Assembly: GCF_949628215.1 (NCBI RefSeq)
Contig: NW_027441375.1
Location: forward strand, 310,001-374,000
Length of the DNA: 64,000 nucleotides
From: Phalacrocorax aristotelis
Taxonomy: Eukaryota; Chordata; Aves; Suliformes; Phalacrocoracidae
Direction of reading: 5' to 3'
Made by a program: the position numbers and the translations under genes. Every line of letters starts with the position of its first letter. Position 1 is the first letter of the stretch. Below, in pieces: positions 34,448 through 46,111 of the stretch. The notes beneath the pieces are model-generated. The model was not told the DNA's origin. It made no database searches and worked only from the letters and a program-made list of their open reading frames with translations.

Positions 34448-35380
34448 GTGAGACCTCTAACGGGGGTTGGAGTCCCTCTGACTAGTATTTGTGATAGTGC
34501 ACTATCACAACTACTAGTCGACTGGGAGACGGGAGCATTACTGAGTAGGAAACCTATCCCACAGAGAACACCTTTGCGATGTATTTTGAAGCACTGGAAA
34601 GACGTCGGGGGCGGTGACCCACTAACTCGGAAACCATTAATTGAATATTGCAATCATTGGTGGCCAACGTATCAATTGGAAGGTGGGCACAAATGGCCAG
34701 AACACGAGACATTGCAATATCGTACCATCTTGCAATTAATGTTGTTTTGTAAAAAGGGAAGGCAAATGGGAAGAAGTGGCATATGTTGATTTGTTCTTTA
34801 CACCGTGGAATCATCCCGAGCAGCAGAAACAGCGTGAGGTATGTCCACAAGATTCTACGGCAATGTTTCTGAAAAGAGGAAAACGTGGTGAGAACTTGAA
34901 AGAGTGTTGCTCTACTTGTGATACTGGATACTTCGCTTGATGAAACTGACAAGAAAATAGTATGGAATACAGCCAGAAGGCAGGTGCAGGGAGCACATGC
35001 TAACAGGAATTTACAGAGAACAATGAATAAGAATTTTCCATCTACAAATCCCGAGTGGGACCCTAATCAGCCAGGACCCAGGGGAATGTTGACTAGATGT
35101 CAGAGAGAGATTTTATTTGGAGTAAGACAAGCAATGCCAAAAGCAATAAATTGGTCAAAATTTATGAAGTGAGACAAGAATTAAGTGAGTCCCCTTCAGC
35201 CTTTATGGAAAGACTGAAGGTGACCACCAGAAAATATACTCATTTGAACCCAGAAAAACCAGAAAAAGCAATTCAGCTGGTCTCTATATTCATAAGACAA
35301 TCAGCCCCAGATGGGGGCGGGGGGAGAGAAAACAACCTTCAGAAACTAGAACAACCTGAATCCAGAGATCTGGGTTAAAT
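34448..35380 (+). pseudogene. gag remnant (matrix- and capsid-like)
   Basis: Three open pieces (34448-34789, 34918-35172, 35097-35378) in different frames. The first has a matrix-like stretch with WKDVGGGDPL and EYCNHWWPTY. The later pieces carry the capsid-type segment QELSESPSAFMERL near 35175-35216, reminiscent of gammaretroviral capsid. No ATG is seen at the start of the first piece, stops interrupt the frames, and I see no CCHC zinc knuckle before the protease, so nucleocapsid seems lost. In an intact virus, Gag forms the inner shell; this copy is inactive. Confidence 0.75.
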
Positions 35381-35425
35381 GCTTGAAGTAGCTCGGCATG
35401 AAGGAGACCAGGGGAATCAACCCTA

Positions 35426-35620
35426 GCTGAACACCTGGTTACACTGAAGCTACGGAATGAAGAAATAGAATTTTTGGTAGATACGGGAGCCACTTATTTG
35501 GTATTGAATACACGTGAAGAGAAATTTGATCATAAATCAGTAGATGTTGCTAGCGCAACAGGGCAAAGAAAAATTAGCCCCTCTCAGAGCCATTAAAGTT
35601 TAAATTGGAGAAGCAATGGG
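35426..35620 (+). pseudogene. Retroviral protease remnant
   Basis: LVDTGAT at 35474-35494 is the aspartic protease active-site motif of retroviruses. The frame after it breaks within about 100 bases. It lies where protease is expected, between gag and reverse transcriptase. Confidence 0.75.
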
Positions 35621-36720
35621 CAACTCACCAGTTTCTGCATATGCCTGAATGTCCACTGCCTCTGTTATGACGAGATCTATTAGGTCAATTAGATGCTCAA
35701 GTAACTTTTAAAGATGGAGAGATTAAATCACTAATACCAGAATCAAAAGCCACAGAGGCGAGAGCGTTTATGTTACAGGATTCCTCCAGGGAGGAACGGG
35801 TTCCCGAGGAAGTGGAAAACGTAGTAATTCCTTTGGTTTGAGCGAGCGGAGCTCCGGAGCGATCTAAGTGGGCAGAGCCGGTAAAAGTAACCTTAAAGCT
35901 TGGAGCCAAGCCCGTAAGACAAAAACAATACCCTATTAAGCGAGAGGCTCGAAAAGGATTACAGAAGTTAATTATAAAATTTTTCAGAATATGAGCTTTT
36001 AGTGGAATGTGAATCAGAATATAGTACTCCTGTGTCGCCAGTAAAGAAATCTAGAGGCAAAGAGTATTAGCTAGTTCACGATTTAAGGGCTATAAATCAG
36101 GTGGTCCAAGATATACATCCGGTAGTAGCTAATCCATACACTTTACTGACCTCTTTTAAAGGAGGAGCATAAATGGTTTACTGTACTAGATTTGAAGGAC
36201 GCCTTCTTTTGCATACCTCCAGGCATAAAAAGTCAAAGCCTATTTGCTTTGCAATGGGAAAGCCCCACCACAGAATGAAAGACACAGCTACCATGGACCG
36301 TACTTCCACAAGGATTTAAAAATAGTCCTACGATACTTGAGACTCAGCTGGCAAAAAAAAATTAGAGATATAGAAAAAAACAGAACCCAGGGAGAGGCAT
36401 CTTGTTACAGAATGCGGATGACATTCTGATAGCGGCACAAAGTAAAGAAAAATGTTTTGAAATTTTTAAATTTTCTGGGCCAAGGAAGATGCGGAGTTTC
36501 CAGAAACAAAACCCAAATAGGAAAAGAAGCAGCCATTTATTTAGGATTTGAAATATCTCAAAGACAAAGACAATTAGAAAGTGAAAAGAAAGAAACTATT
36601 TGTCAAATTCCCGAACCTAGCAGCCCGAAGGAACTGAGAGCTTTTCTGAAAACAATGAAATAGCATCAGCTCTGGATTCTGAACTATAGACTGTATGTAA
36701 AACCATTATTTGAGGCATTG
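35621..36720 (+). pseudogene. Reverse transcriptase remnant
   Basis: Recognisable by a PVRQKQYPIK-like stretch near 35910-35940, a LVHDLRAIN-like stretch near 36072, and LPQGF at 36303-36317. At the position of the catalytic YxDD the sequence reads NADD (36411-36422), so the two aspartates remain but the aromatic residue is lost. There are several stops (for example TGA near 35838 and TAG near 36068) and frameshifts. The copy is non-functional. Confidence 0.85.
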
Positions 36721-36751
36721 AAAGACTCAAAAGGATAAATATTTAACCTGG

Positions 36752-37860
36752 ATGCCCGGATGCCAAACGGCATTCAAAGAACTGAAAAGAGCCTCGATGA
36801 TGGCCCCTGCATTAGGCCTACCTGATTTCACTAAACCTTTTGAGTTGTTTGTCCACGAAAGACAACATTTAGCCCTTGGAGTGCTGACACAGCGACTGGG
36901 AACCTGGAAGAGACCTGTGGGCTACTTCTCCAAACAACCTGACCACGCGAGTAAAAGATGGCCTGGGTGTTTACGGGCAGTAGCAACAACAGCGCTGCCG
37001 ATCCGGGAAGCCCCAAAGTTAACAATGGGACAGAAGATGACAGTATATGTCCCGCACATAGCGGTGACTGTTTTAGAACAAAAGGGGGGTCGTTGGCTAT
37101 CCCTTAGCAGAATGTTGAAATATCAAGTTGTTCTGTTAGAACAAGACGATGTGGAATCGAAGACTACTGCTATACTGAATCCTGCTATGTTTTTAACAAC
37201 AGAAAACCTTACGGACAATTTAGAACACGATCGCTTGCTAACTATTGAACAAGTCTATTCCAGCAGACCAGACCTGAGACACAAACCTCTGGGAAAATCC
37301 TGATCTGGAGTTGTTTACAGATGGAAGAAGCTCTGGGCGAGAAGAGAAGCGAATGGCCGGATATGCTGTCGTTATCGCCGCCGAGGGAATGGAGTCAGGG
37401 GTGCTGCCTGCAAACACCTCAGCACAGAAAGCAGTATTGGTAGCATTGAAGCGAGCTCTGCGAATGGCAGAAGGACAAAGGATAAATATCTAGACTGATT
37501 CCAAACGTGCATTTGGTGTGATCCACGATCATGGAGCTATTGGGAAGGAGAAAGGACTGCCATCAGCCCAAGAATCATCAATACAGCATAAAGAAGAAAT
37601 TCTCCAACTTCCGGAAGACGTGCAGAAACCAAAAGAAGTGGCGGTAAAGCGTTGCAAAGCTCATCAATTTGGCCAGACGGCTGTAAACATAAGCAAACGA
37701 CTGACCGATAAAGCTGCAAAGAGGACTGCAGAGCAAGGTATCCTTGCACTAGTACCAGTAAAACAGATCAGAATTCCAAAGTTGAAACCGAGATATAATA
37801 AATTGGATGAGCAATTAGCAGAACAATTGGAAGCATCACAAAACACAGAGAGATGGTAGG
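36752..37860 (+). pseudogene. RT connection and RNase H remnant
   Basis: 36752-37303 is the longest open piece of the provirus (about 183 codons) and covers the connection region. 37311-37493 begins with LFTDG, the first catalytic-Asp motif of retroviral RNase H, and includes AGYAVV. A stop at about 37492 precedes TDSK, the motif with another catalytic Asp. 37518-37859 covers the rest. Between the pieces there are stops or frameshifts. Confidence 0.8.
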
Positions 37861-37919
37861 TAACACCAGAAAAACAAGTAATAACAACAACCACCCCACA
37901 AGTTATGACAGAACTTGCA

Positions 37920-38436
37920 AAAGAAAACCATGAGCAAACACATTAGGCTGTAGGCGCTACGGTTTTGAGTTTAAAAACATCTGTAGCGTGTGTAGGCACG
38001 ACAAGAATAGTTAAACCCATAGTAGCTAAGTGTCCAATCTGTCCTAGAAATAATCCCCTGAACCAAAGGAAACAACCTTTAGGAGTAACAAAACAAAAAA
38101 TTCTCCCGGAAATTATTAGCAAATTAAGTTCTCTGAGTTACCCAGACAAAATAGATAGAGCAGTATTTGTCAGTGCTGATTGACAAATTTTCTAGATGGC
38201 CAGCAGCTTTCTCGTGCTGCACCGACAAAGCTAGAGTAGTAGTTAAGACGTTGCTGAAGGAAATAATACCAAGATTTAGAGTGCCAACGGGAATGTCCTC
38301 TGATAGAGCACCACATTTTTTTGCAGAGGTACTTCAACAAATTAATAAAATTTTGGGTAGAAAATGGGACCTGCATACACCCTGGAGACCACAATCAAGT
38401 GAAAAATTTCAGAACATGAAGCAAACACTAAACTGA
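37920..38436 (+). pseudogene. Integrase remnant
   Basis: 37965-38183 contains a C-x2-C pair like the end of the integrase zinc domain. 38167-38436 holds the core: DKFSRWPAAF near 38176-38205 and SDRAPHF with the second catalytic Asp at 38302-38304. The region where the third acidic residue is expected reads SEKFQNMKQTL and cannot be aligned confidently. The C-terminal domain is missing, and coding similarity stops shortly before the 3' LTR. Confidence 0.8.
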
Positions 38437-38499
38437 CATAGTGGAATATTATTGATCTAGGATGGAAGTATTGAGAAAATTATTATTTCAGAACTTCCA

Positions 38500-38510
38500 A
38501 ACAGGGGAAA
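38500..38510 (+). other. Polypurine tract
   Basis: AACAGGGGAAA immediately precedes the TG of the 3' LTR, the expected position and composition for plus-strand priming. Confidence 0.75.
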
Positions 38511-39073
38511 TGTAACCAAAGTGATGAAATCAACCAGAGACGGTGTTCCATTACGGGAACATGGAGCGTACCAATCAGCGTATCTGTCGATCTGCATTTT
38601 AGTCCGTAGGCGATCATTAATGCGAACAGAACAACAGACAACGTGCTTCTGTCAGAAAAGGATGAAAAAACGCTGTTTCGCTTAGCGGACTGAGAAAACT
38701 AGCCAAGACTGCCAAGAGTAAGAGCCGAGAAGCTAAAAGCTAATTCCGGCAGGGGGAGATCGCGACCACCGACTCACAGACCACCACCGACCCAAGTAAC
38801 AGAAGAGAACAACGGAAGAGGACAACCGAGCCTGCGCAGCGATTTACATACGGAACGAGCAAGTTTGTACCAATCAGCAGACAGGACAATAATGAATATG
38901 TATGAATACGTAAAACATTGATCTACAAATTGTACGGGAAAGGTGCGTGAGGTACGCACGCCAGGAGGAGCGATCCCCCGTGCATCCGGCGCCGCAAATA
39001 AAGAATGCCTGCTCTTTAATACTAAATTGGTGTTGAGGAGTCGTTTCCGATTTTAACGCGTTTTTCGGTAACA
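38511..39073 (+). mobile_element. 3' LTR
   Basis: 563 bases, TG to CA, with CCAAT in U3 and an intact AATAAA at 38997-39002. Followed by CAGG, matching the four bases before the 5' LTR. It carries clustered differences from both other LTR copies around 38870-38930. Confidence 0.9.
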
Positions 39074-39335
39074 CAGGGAGTCAGATCAAGAGAGCCAGAG
39101 AACAACAAAACACCGACAGGCTACAGGACAGAGCAGGAGGAAAAAAAAAAAAAAAACGGAGCCAGAGCCAGGCAGAGAGAGGCGGAGAAAGAAAAAGGAG
39201 CCACAGGCTACAGGACAGAGAGAGGGAGGACTGAAAAGACGGGGAGGCAGGGAGCCACTCAGAGCGAGATGGAGAAAGAAGGTGCGGGGGGGGGGGGGGG
39301 GGGGGCGCAAAAAAAAAAAGTAAATTTTGCAGCAG
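39074..39335. repeat. Purine-rich degenerate repeat (post-LTR copy 2)
   Basis: Nearly identical to 29151-29399. Differences include a missing T in the A run and a G run of 20 (39286-39305) where copy 1 has 8. Confidence 0.8.
39286..39305 (+). repeat. Poly-G run of 20
   Basis: Twenty consecutive G, expanded relative to 8 G at the matching site 29366-29373. Confidence 0.9.
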
Positions 39336-39508
39336 GTAAGGAAAGAGAGGGGGCCGGGGGAGAGACAGGGAGGGCCCAGGACGCACAAGAGAGGCAACGG
39401 GGCCCCAGTGGCCCAGGACTCACCGCGACTCTCGCTCTCAGCGCTGCTGGCACAATTTAGCCGTTCAGATGCTTCTTTCCCCTCCTCTCCTCCCTGCCTC
39501 TTCTGCAG
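39336..39508 (+). other. Candidate small intron (donor and acceptor pair), copy 2
   Basis: CAG|GTAAGG with GT at 39336-39337, and a pyrimidine tract ending TTCTGCAG with AG at 39507-39508. Same arrangement and spacing as 29400-29572. Confidence 0.35.
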
Positions 39509-39775
39509 CTCCAGACTCTAGGCCGTCCTCCACCTGAAGAGAATACGTGGGTGTCTTACAGCTCTTACCAGATGAGGCTTCCTAGGCACGTAGCCTAGCT
39601 CGCCCGTGCTGGAGCTGGGGGCAGGCGCACGGGGCAAGGGGGGCCAGGGGAGGCTGAGGGGGAGCTCTGGTGAGCTGGGGAGTCGGCCATCTTCTGCACC
39701 CAGAAGCTGCAGGGGGAAAGGTCATCATCCTCCTCCTCCTTTCCCTCTTCCCTTCTATCAGCTCCCGGGTAACTC
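39509..39775. repeat. Shared segment, copy 2
   Basis: Continues the match to copy 1 up to GCCTAGCTCG at about 39602, then jumps to the equivalent of 30265-30435. Relative to copy 1, about 600 bases (29661-30262) are absent here or inserted there. Confidence 0.75.
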
Positions 39776-41360
39776 CTAGGGCTGCCCTCACCCGCTCGCC
39801 TTTAGCATACCAGAAGCCTGCCTCGGCGGGTCGTTTGAAGCTTCCCATCCCACCAGCCCCAGTAGTACAGGCACACAAGGAGATACCCCTGCACCCACCA
39901 AAGGGGCTCGCTCACCTCGCCGGCAGCCCTAGGCCTCACCCGACACAGGGAATCGTGTCCGACACACCACCACGCTGCAGCAAGAGCAGAGGAGGCCTTT
40001 CCTTACCAGGAAGCAGCAACGAGCACGGCGGCATCACCTCGCAGGCACTGCAGCATCGCAGGGCTGTTACCTGCGGAGAGAGCAATGGGGATCACAGGGA
40101 CGCCACCGCGCGTGCACGGCTCCCGGGCTCAGTACCCAATTCTGGTCGCTGGGCAGCAGCATTATCTGAATTACTCTTCTCGATTAATACCATCCAGAAA
40201 CCGTAACTTGGCTGCATCCACAGAGCTTCTATTCCTCTGCACCTTTCCCCCTCGCAGCCCCAGCAGCGCCATTCATTGCCTCTGCACCAAACAGCAAAGT
40301 GTCTCGAGGGAGGAGAAGCAGCACAGCAAACCTGGGGAACAAGGTTGGGTTCCCACCCCCGCAGAATAAGCCCCAGGAACTGCTTGTAGGCATGTGGCAT
40401 CAGGGTTGTGATCGGGTTTTGGTTTGGTTTTCTTTTTTTTTCCCCCGCCTTCTTTACATAATGTAATAATTGGGGTTGCTTTTCCAAACTACTGAGTTCT
40501 GTGGGGATTTTTTGTGCTTTTGCCCTACAAAAAATGGTCATTTTCACTTTCGGTTTTGTGCATGAGAATGGTTGGTGGGTGCTTTTAGGTTGTTGTTCCT
40601 TCCCCCCACCCCCTTTTTTTTTTCCTTTCCAGCCGCACAAATCCAGCTGGAGTTGGCTTTCCCAGAAGCCCCAAGTTGTTTTCTTTCCACCAGAATTCTT
40701 CCTGTATTTTCACCCCTCATTGCAGGCCCAGAGTCAAGGGGTTTGAGGTATTTTTGTGCCCAGGCAGCAGCTCCCAGGCTGCATAAGCAGCCCCACAGGG
40801 GGAAGTCCCCGTTTGAGGGAATCGGCCCCAAATTGGGATGGGAAAGTGAAGAGAAGGAGAAAAAACCCTGAATAACCTGAAAAAGAACACCTACTCCAGC
40901 CCACCAAGCACCGGTCACCTTGCCTGACTCACCTCCAGGGCCCACATCACGCTCGGCTCATCGCTTAGCACCCTCAGATCACAAAAAAAAAAAAAAGAGT
41001 AAAACCCATAATGGAGCCCTATAGCCATCAGTCACATCTTCCCTCCAGTACTACACACAGACTCACCTTCTTACAGCGCTCCCCTGGGCTCTCCTCCATT
41101 GCCCTGCATGACTCATCCATCTGCACCTGGAAAAACAGTGTTACTGAACAAGTCACCTGGAGGCACAGCAACAGCTTAACCATTCCACAGCTCCTGCGCC
41201 CACGTAGGAATACCATCTAGAGCCCAACTACAGCCTGCCGTTAAAGGAAATGCATTAAATCAAACGTTAAGCCCTCGCACATACAAGCCGGAACAGCAAA
41301 AACACGGCACGCTCGCGCACCCAGGGCGCAGCCCGACGGAGGTCCACGCGCACCTTGCCA
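39776..41360. other. Single-copy non-coding DNA
   Basis: Mixed composition with A and T homopolymer runs (for example near 40431, 40614 and 40983). Open frames on both strands overlap and have no recognisable domain. I see no RNA gene or mobile element. Confidence 0.5.
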
Positions 41361-41415
41361 GTTTGATGCGGAGCCACCCAGCATCCCTGCGAGCACAGCT
41401 GCAGGCGCAACAGCA
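41361..41415. repeat. Short segment shared with 30664-30716
   Basis: GTTTGATGCGGAGCCACCCA through CAGGCGCAACAGCAGTT occurs in both places. At 30717 it is joined to CpG copy B; here it continues into unrelated sequence. It marks the left breakpoint of copy B. Confidence 0.85.
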
Positions 41416-43079
41416 GTTTCACCTACACCCATCTCGGCACGCAGCGCTTCTGAAGCTTTAAGCTGAAAGCCCTACCTTGACGCTTGGCCACACTAGAAGC
41501 GAGCCGTAGCTAGGACGCCACAGAAACACAGCAACACAAATTGCACACCCACAGCGGCGACAGCCTTGCAACTACTTAGACCAGGAACAACAGAGGAAAG
41601 TAAAACGGCTTCATCACCCGCACAGGAAAAGCGGCAGACGGAGGCAAAGGGTCAGCATTCATAGCCCTTACAGAACACAGGCGTTCTCTCTCCTTCCATT
41701 CCTAAACCCATCCCTTAGGTCTAAATATCGCAGCCCTGCTGTGGCAATAGCGAGAGCGGGGAACGAGAGCCCTGCCGCCGGCCGTTTGTGCGGCAGGACA
41801 CAAAAACAGAGGGACATGTTTTGCCACACACAACCCTGAATCTCCTGAAAAGTTATGTTTACCAAAAATAGGCATTTGGAACATATTGCCAAAAACAAAA
41901 CATTCGGCAATAAAACTTTTATGTGTTTGACACCCGCACATTTTTTGGGAACTTGCTATTTGCTTCCTGGTTTTGCTGGTCTTCCCTCAGAAGTTCTACC
42001 TGCAGCCAAGTTATTCCCACCCGCCCGACCGGTTCAAGCATTCACCTTCCTGGTATTACCAGCACATTGAGACACAGGCGAGGAACTTAACTGCTCTTCT
42101 AAAACTATCCAAATGACAATTACAGCCCTGAAAGAGGAGTGGAAGAGAAGAACAGGAGAGATCAGGCAGCAAAAATGCTCTGCAGGCTGCTGCCAGCCAA
42201 CACTGCACTCTTTTGTTAAAGCCACCCCGCCCCCCCAAATGCAAACAAAAAAACCCCCCATGACTTCATGAAGTGCGTGGGTTTTTTTTCTTTTCAGTAG
42301 TCCTTTTGGAGCTCATCCCTGTCTCAGCATCTTGTCTTGTCAGAGCATGAAGTGCAGATGATCTGTATCCCGATGACATTTGCATGGGATGAATACATTT
42401 TCAGAAATAGACCCGATCCGTGAGACTCCTGTCACCTTTGTGGTTTTAATAATCGTAACTCAATTTTATCGACTGACACACTTGTGAGAAAACTAATTAA
42501 CTTGAAACGTAGCCTCTCCTCGGGGAAAAAATGTGTTAGACACCAAATGAAACCGATTCAGAGCTCCAAACCACGATGGAGCCGATAGAGCTGTTGTGAC
42601 TTAGTTTGTATGTTTAATTAATTGGTTAATAACTCTTCTAAGCAGCGCAGAATGAAGAGCTGGACCCAAAGAGGGTGCGCTGCGCTGGATCCAAAAAGCA
42701 CCCTTCCTCCAGAGACCCGCCTCAGGTGGCGAGTTCGCTCTGGTGCATGCCGGCCTCCCGAACTTCGGGGTCCGATGTGACCGGACCCCCACCTCCGGGG
42801 AGGGTCCTCGTACCCTGCCCAACCCTTGCTTTCCCCTGCAGCCCCCGATGCCCCCACGCCACCCCCACAAGCAGCCAAACCGGCTTCTGCTTTTGGCCCC
42901 CAAACCAGCTCACTTTGGGACCGGTTCTGAGCCAAAAAGCCCAGCTGCTGAGCCTGTTCTCAAGTCCCAAAAGCGCAGCACTTGACCTCTGCTCCTCAGC
43001 CCAAAACCACACCACTTAGTCCCCTCGCTCAGGCCCTCAAAACGCACGACTCGATCTGTTTCAGGGCCCCGGCGTCAGC
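41416..43079. other. Single-copy non-coding DNA
   Basis: Lower GC to about 42650, then increasingly GC-rich. An octamer-like ATTTGCAT occurs near 42377. No convincing gene; frames around 42600-43020 are open on both strands but lack domain signals. Confidence 0.45.
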
Positions 43080-43619
43080 CACAGGAGCCTGCTCTCAAGG
43101 CCCAGGAACAGAAGAGCTGTGCTCTCCACGCTCAGGGACCAAACCAGCTGAACCTGGCTGCGTCCCGGCCCCCTCCGCAGTCCCCACGGGCAACGCTCAG
43201 GGCCGCGGAGAGCGCAGCCACCCCGCAGCCCTGCACCCCCACGGCCCACGCGGGCACTGTCGGGGAGGCCTTGGGAACTGAACTGCGCGGGCCCGGCCCC
43301 GCACCCCGGCCCCGCACCCCAGCACCGGCCCGGCAGCGCTTTCTTCCTGCTCTCGCAGGCCTCGTTTCCCCGGCAGCGCCGGGCCCGCACCCCAACCCCA
43401 CAGGGGGCCGGGCCCGGCCCGCCTCCAGCAAACCGCGGCGGCAGCAGCCGGGGTCCCTGCCTGCCTCGCGGGCAAGGGGGGACCCGCCCGGCACCGCAGG
43501 AGCCCCCGCCGGGGTCGCCGCCGCCGCCGCCCGACCCCGACGAGGAGCAGTCGAGAGCCGGGTGGGGCTGCCCCTACTCCCCGGGGACGGGCACGGGCTC
43601 GGCCCCAAAACCCAACCAC
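43080..43619. other. GC-rich DNA upstream of copy C
   Basis: CpG-rich sequence continuous with the copy C island. Since base 1 of the window equals base 43620, the equivalent of this segment for copy A lies outside the window. Open frames in several phases (for example plus 43271-43876) are typical of stop-poor GC-rich DNA. Confidence 0.5.
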
Positions 43620-44689
43620 CGACCCACGACAGCGCTCGGCCCGGGGCCGCTGCTGCCCGCACCCCGCCGCCCCCCCGGGGGCTCCGCGGACCGGGAGACC
43701 CCACAGCCCAAACCCGCCGACCCACAGCGCGCCCGGCCATGCGGCTCCTCACCTGCTCTGGCGCGGCTCCGGCTGCCCCACGGCCCGGCACGGAGCCGAA
43801 CCCGGCCACCGGACCATCCGCCAACCCCCCCAACCCCCGGACGCTCCGGGACGGTTCTCGTCCCTTTTCGCTCTGACGCCTCGAGCCGAGCCGGCCCCGC
43901 TCCTCCGAGCTACCGGCGGTGCCCGCTCTGCTGCTCGGGGCCGGGCCCTGTTCTCGCCCGGACGCGAGAAGCCGCTCCGGGGTCTTCTCGGTGCGTCCAG
44001 CCCCGTGCCGTGCCGGAGCGGGGAGAGCCGGGTACGAGCGCGGAGCCCTGGGGCAGGGGTTGTCCCAGTGCCGCCTACGGTGTGTGGGGGGGTGTCGTCG
44101 TCCCCCGCCCTACGCGGGGGGCGCACACACGGTACACCCGCGGGCAGGGGCATCCCCGGGGAGCCGTGCGGCCGGGCTGCGCCGTAGGAGGGGAAGGTGA
44201 TGTTGGTTTCCCATTTTCCCCGCAAACTGATCCTCCCCCCCGGCCCCCCTTTCCCGCGCGTTACAGCCCGCGAAAAAGCTTTTAACAACCCGATCGACAA
44301 CACTCCCTTTATCCCTCTTCCAGCAGCAGCAGCAGCAGCAGCGAGAGATTAAGGCAACTGCAGCAGAGGGGAGGAAGGCAAGGAGAGCCTTTTCAAGCAA
44401 GGGCAGGACAAAATGCACGGCGTGGACAGGCACAGGAGAGGCTGCATTATCTGGAAAGCACAACGCCTGCCCAAGGGCAGAAAATAAGGAACGAATTGTT
44501 TCCAAGGAGCTGCAGCAGACGAATCACCTTTTTCTTTATTGCACTCCTGCCCTTTGTTATCCAAAGCGATAGGCTTCACCACCGGGCAGAAAATAGCTGC
44601 CTAGATTTACACGGACAACCAGAAACAATCAAGCCACCCAGCAAGAAGTTCGCAGCAGAGGTATAACCCATCAGCAGCTAAAACATTTG
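43620..44689. other. CpG-rich duplicon copy C, upstream part
   Basis: Near-identical to 1-1072, with a start offset of 43,619. Small differences occur in G and C runs and single bases (for example the CCTACGG form near 44076). (CAG)7 is at 44321-44341. Confidence 0.85.
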
Positions 44690-45479
44690 TTACGCAGGCA
44701 CAACTAGGCACTAAACAAAGGCTTTCCAACTCTGGAGGTCTAGAACAGGTAGACATTAGCACAGAAGCACAAGGGGCTCCGTCACACTGCACAAATCTCC
44801 CCGTGCCTACACACGCACACGTTCAGAAGTTAGTTATCAGAAAACGCCCGACTCAGCCATTTGCCACAGTCACGAGACTCACGAGGTGGGCTCAGAGTTT
44901 TAAGGCAAGAAATACCTCCCCCACCCCCCACCAGAGATCTTTCAGGCTCCAGACCTGCCATCTCCCCGCACCAAACGTAACCGGCCAAAGGCTTTCAGGT
45001 GACCCAAAACACAGTACACAAAAAATAACCGGGGAGAGCCCTACATTGTGGAAAAGCGAACGATGCCCGACCGGGGCTCCTCTGCGGGGCACGGCCCCCG
45101 CCCCGCCCCCGGCCCGACCCGCACGGAGATACCCCCCGGCCCGCGCCAGGCCTCACCTCACACGGAGACCCACCCGCTGCCCGAACTCACCCACCAGCGC
45201 TCTCCGGCCCCCGGACACGGCCGCGCTGCTCTCTCAGGCGGCTGCCGCAGGCGAGGCTCGGGCACCGCCAGGCCTCCAGGCGTCCCGAGGGGCTGCCGGC
45301 CACCGCAGGGGATGGCTGCCGGCGGCCGGACCGCCGCGGCGCTCCCCGCCCAGCTCCGAGCAGGCTCCGCCGGCCGCGGGCTTCCCACGCCGGGCCGCAG
45401 AGGGGCCCCGGCACCGCACAGGGACGCCTCGCGACCCGGCCGCCACACGCACCGGCCCTTCGGCCTCCACACGCACCGC

Positions 45480-45616
45480 TCCCGCCCCCGCTCCGACGCG
45501 CACGCGCCACCGGAAGCCCGAGCCCCGCGGGGCGGCCCTTAAAGGGCGGCCGGAAGGAACGGCCCCCACCGGCCCCGCCCCCGCGCCGGACCGCCCCCGC
45601 GCCCAGCCGGTGAGCG
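45480..45616. promoter_or_regulatory. Candidate promoter core, copy C
   Basis: Same ETS, CCTTAAAGG, ETS and GC-box order as copy A, with the plus-strand GGTGAGC near 45609-45615 and the minus-strand donor (ACTCAC at 45185-45190) conserved. Confidence 0.5.
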
Positions 45617-45633
45617 CCAGCGCCCCCTGCTGG
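45617..45633 (-). promoter_or_regulatory. CTCF-like binding motif, copy C
   Basis: Identical core to copies A and B, 288 bases before the array. Confidence 0.7.
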
Positions 45634-46111
45634 CCGGGCCGCGCTCAGCTCGCGAGGGCGCCGAGGGCCGGGCGGGGCGGGGCGGGACGCCCCGGCTCGG
45701 GGCCAGCGCCTTCTCGGGGCGAGCGGGAAACCCCTGCGGGCCCCGGTCACGGCCGGGCACAGCCGCGCGCCCTCCGAGAGCTGCTGAACGGGGCTGCCGC
45801 TCGTGACACATACCGAGCCGTCTGCGACGGGAGCGGGCAGAGGAGGAAGGGGCCGGCGGCCGCGGGGCCTGGCCGCAGGCGGGGGGGAGGGGCTGGGGCC
45901 CGGGGGGCCGCCCCCCTCCTCACAGTTCCCTCACAGTTCCCTCACAGTTCCCTCCCAGTTCCTTCCCAGTACATAACAGTTACCTCCCAGTACATCCCAG
46001 TACATCCCAGTAGATCCTGGTACATCCCAAATCCCTGCCAGTTCCACCCGGTACAACCCAGTACAAGCCTGTACATCCTAGTTCCTCCACAGTACATCCC
46101 AGGGCATCCCC

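Larger units (their letters stand above)
33449..39073 (+). mobile_element. Gammaretrovirus-like endogenous provirus, defective
   Basis: 5625 bases with two LTRs that start TGTAACC and end GGTAACA, a primer-binding-site-like sequence after the 5' LTR and a purine tract before the 3' LTR. CAGG flanks both ends (33445-33448 and 39074-39077), consistent with a 4-base target duplication. The interior has recognisable gag, protease, reverse transcriptase, RNase H and integrase parts in that order, all interrupted by stops and frameshifts. There is no env: only about 75 bases lie between integrase and the 3' LTR. The gag and pol resemblance suggests a gammaretrovirus-like (class I) element; the exact family is not assigned. 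It cannot encode functional proteins as it stands. Confidence 0.92.
44690..45920. other. CpG-rich duplicon copy C, array-proximal part
   Basis: Matches 1073-2321 and 30717-31920. A short deletion near 44880 removes the ACGACATGACAC stretch found in A, and a few bases are missing near 45498. The plus frame 44803-46122 (439 codons, running into the array) is the longest in the window but is broken in copies A and B. Confidence 0.85.

Noticed and set aside
38437..38510. env gene in the provirus
   Set aside because: Only about 75 bases lie between the integrase remnant and the 3' LTR; no envelope sequence is present.
43271..43876. 201-codon proline- and arginine-rich plus frame
   Set aside because: Typical stop-poor GC-rich island sequence, also open on the opposite strand; no homology recognised.
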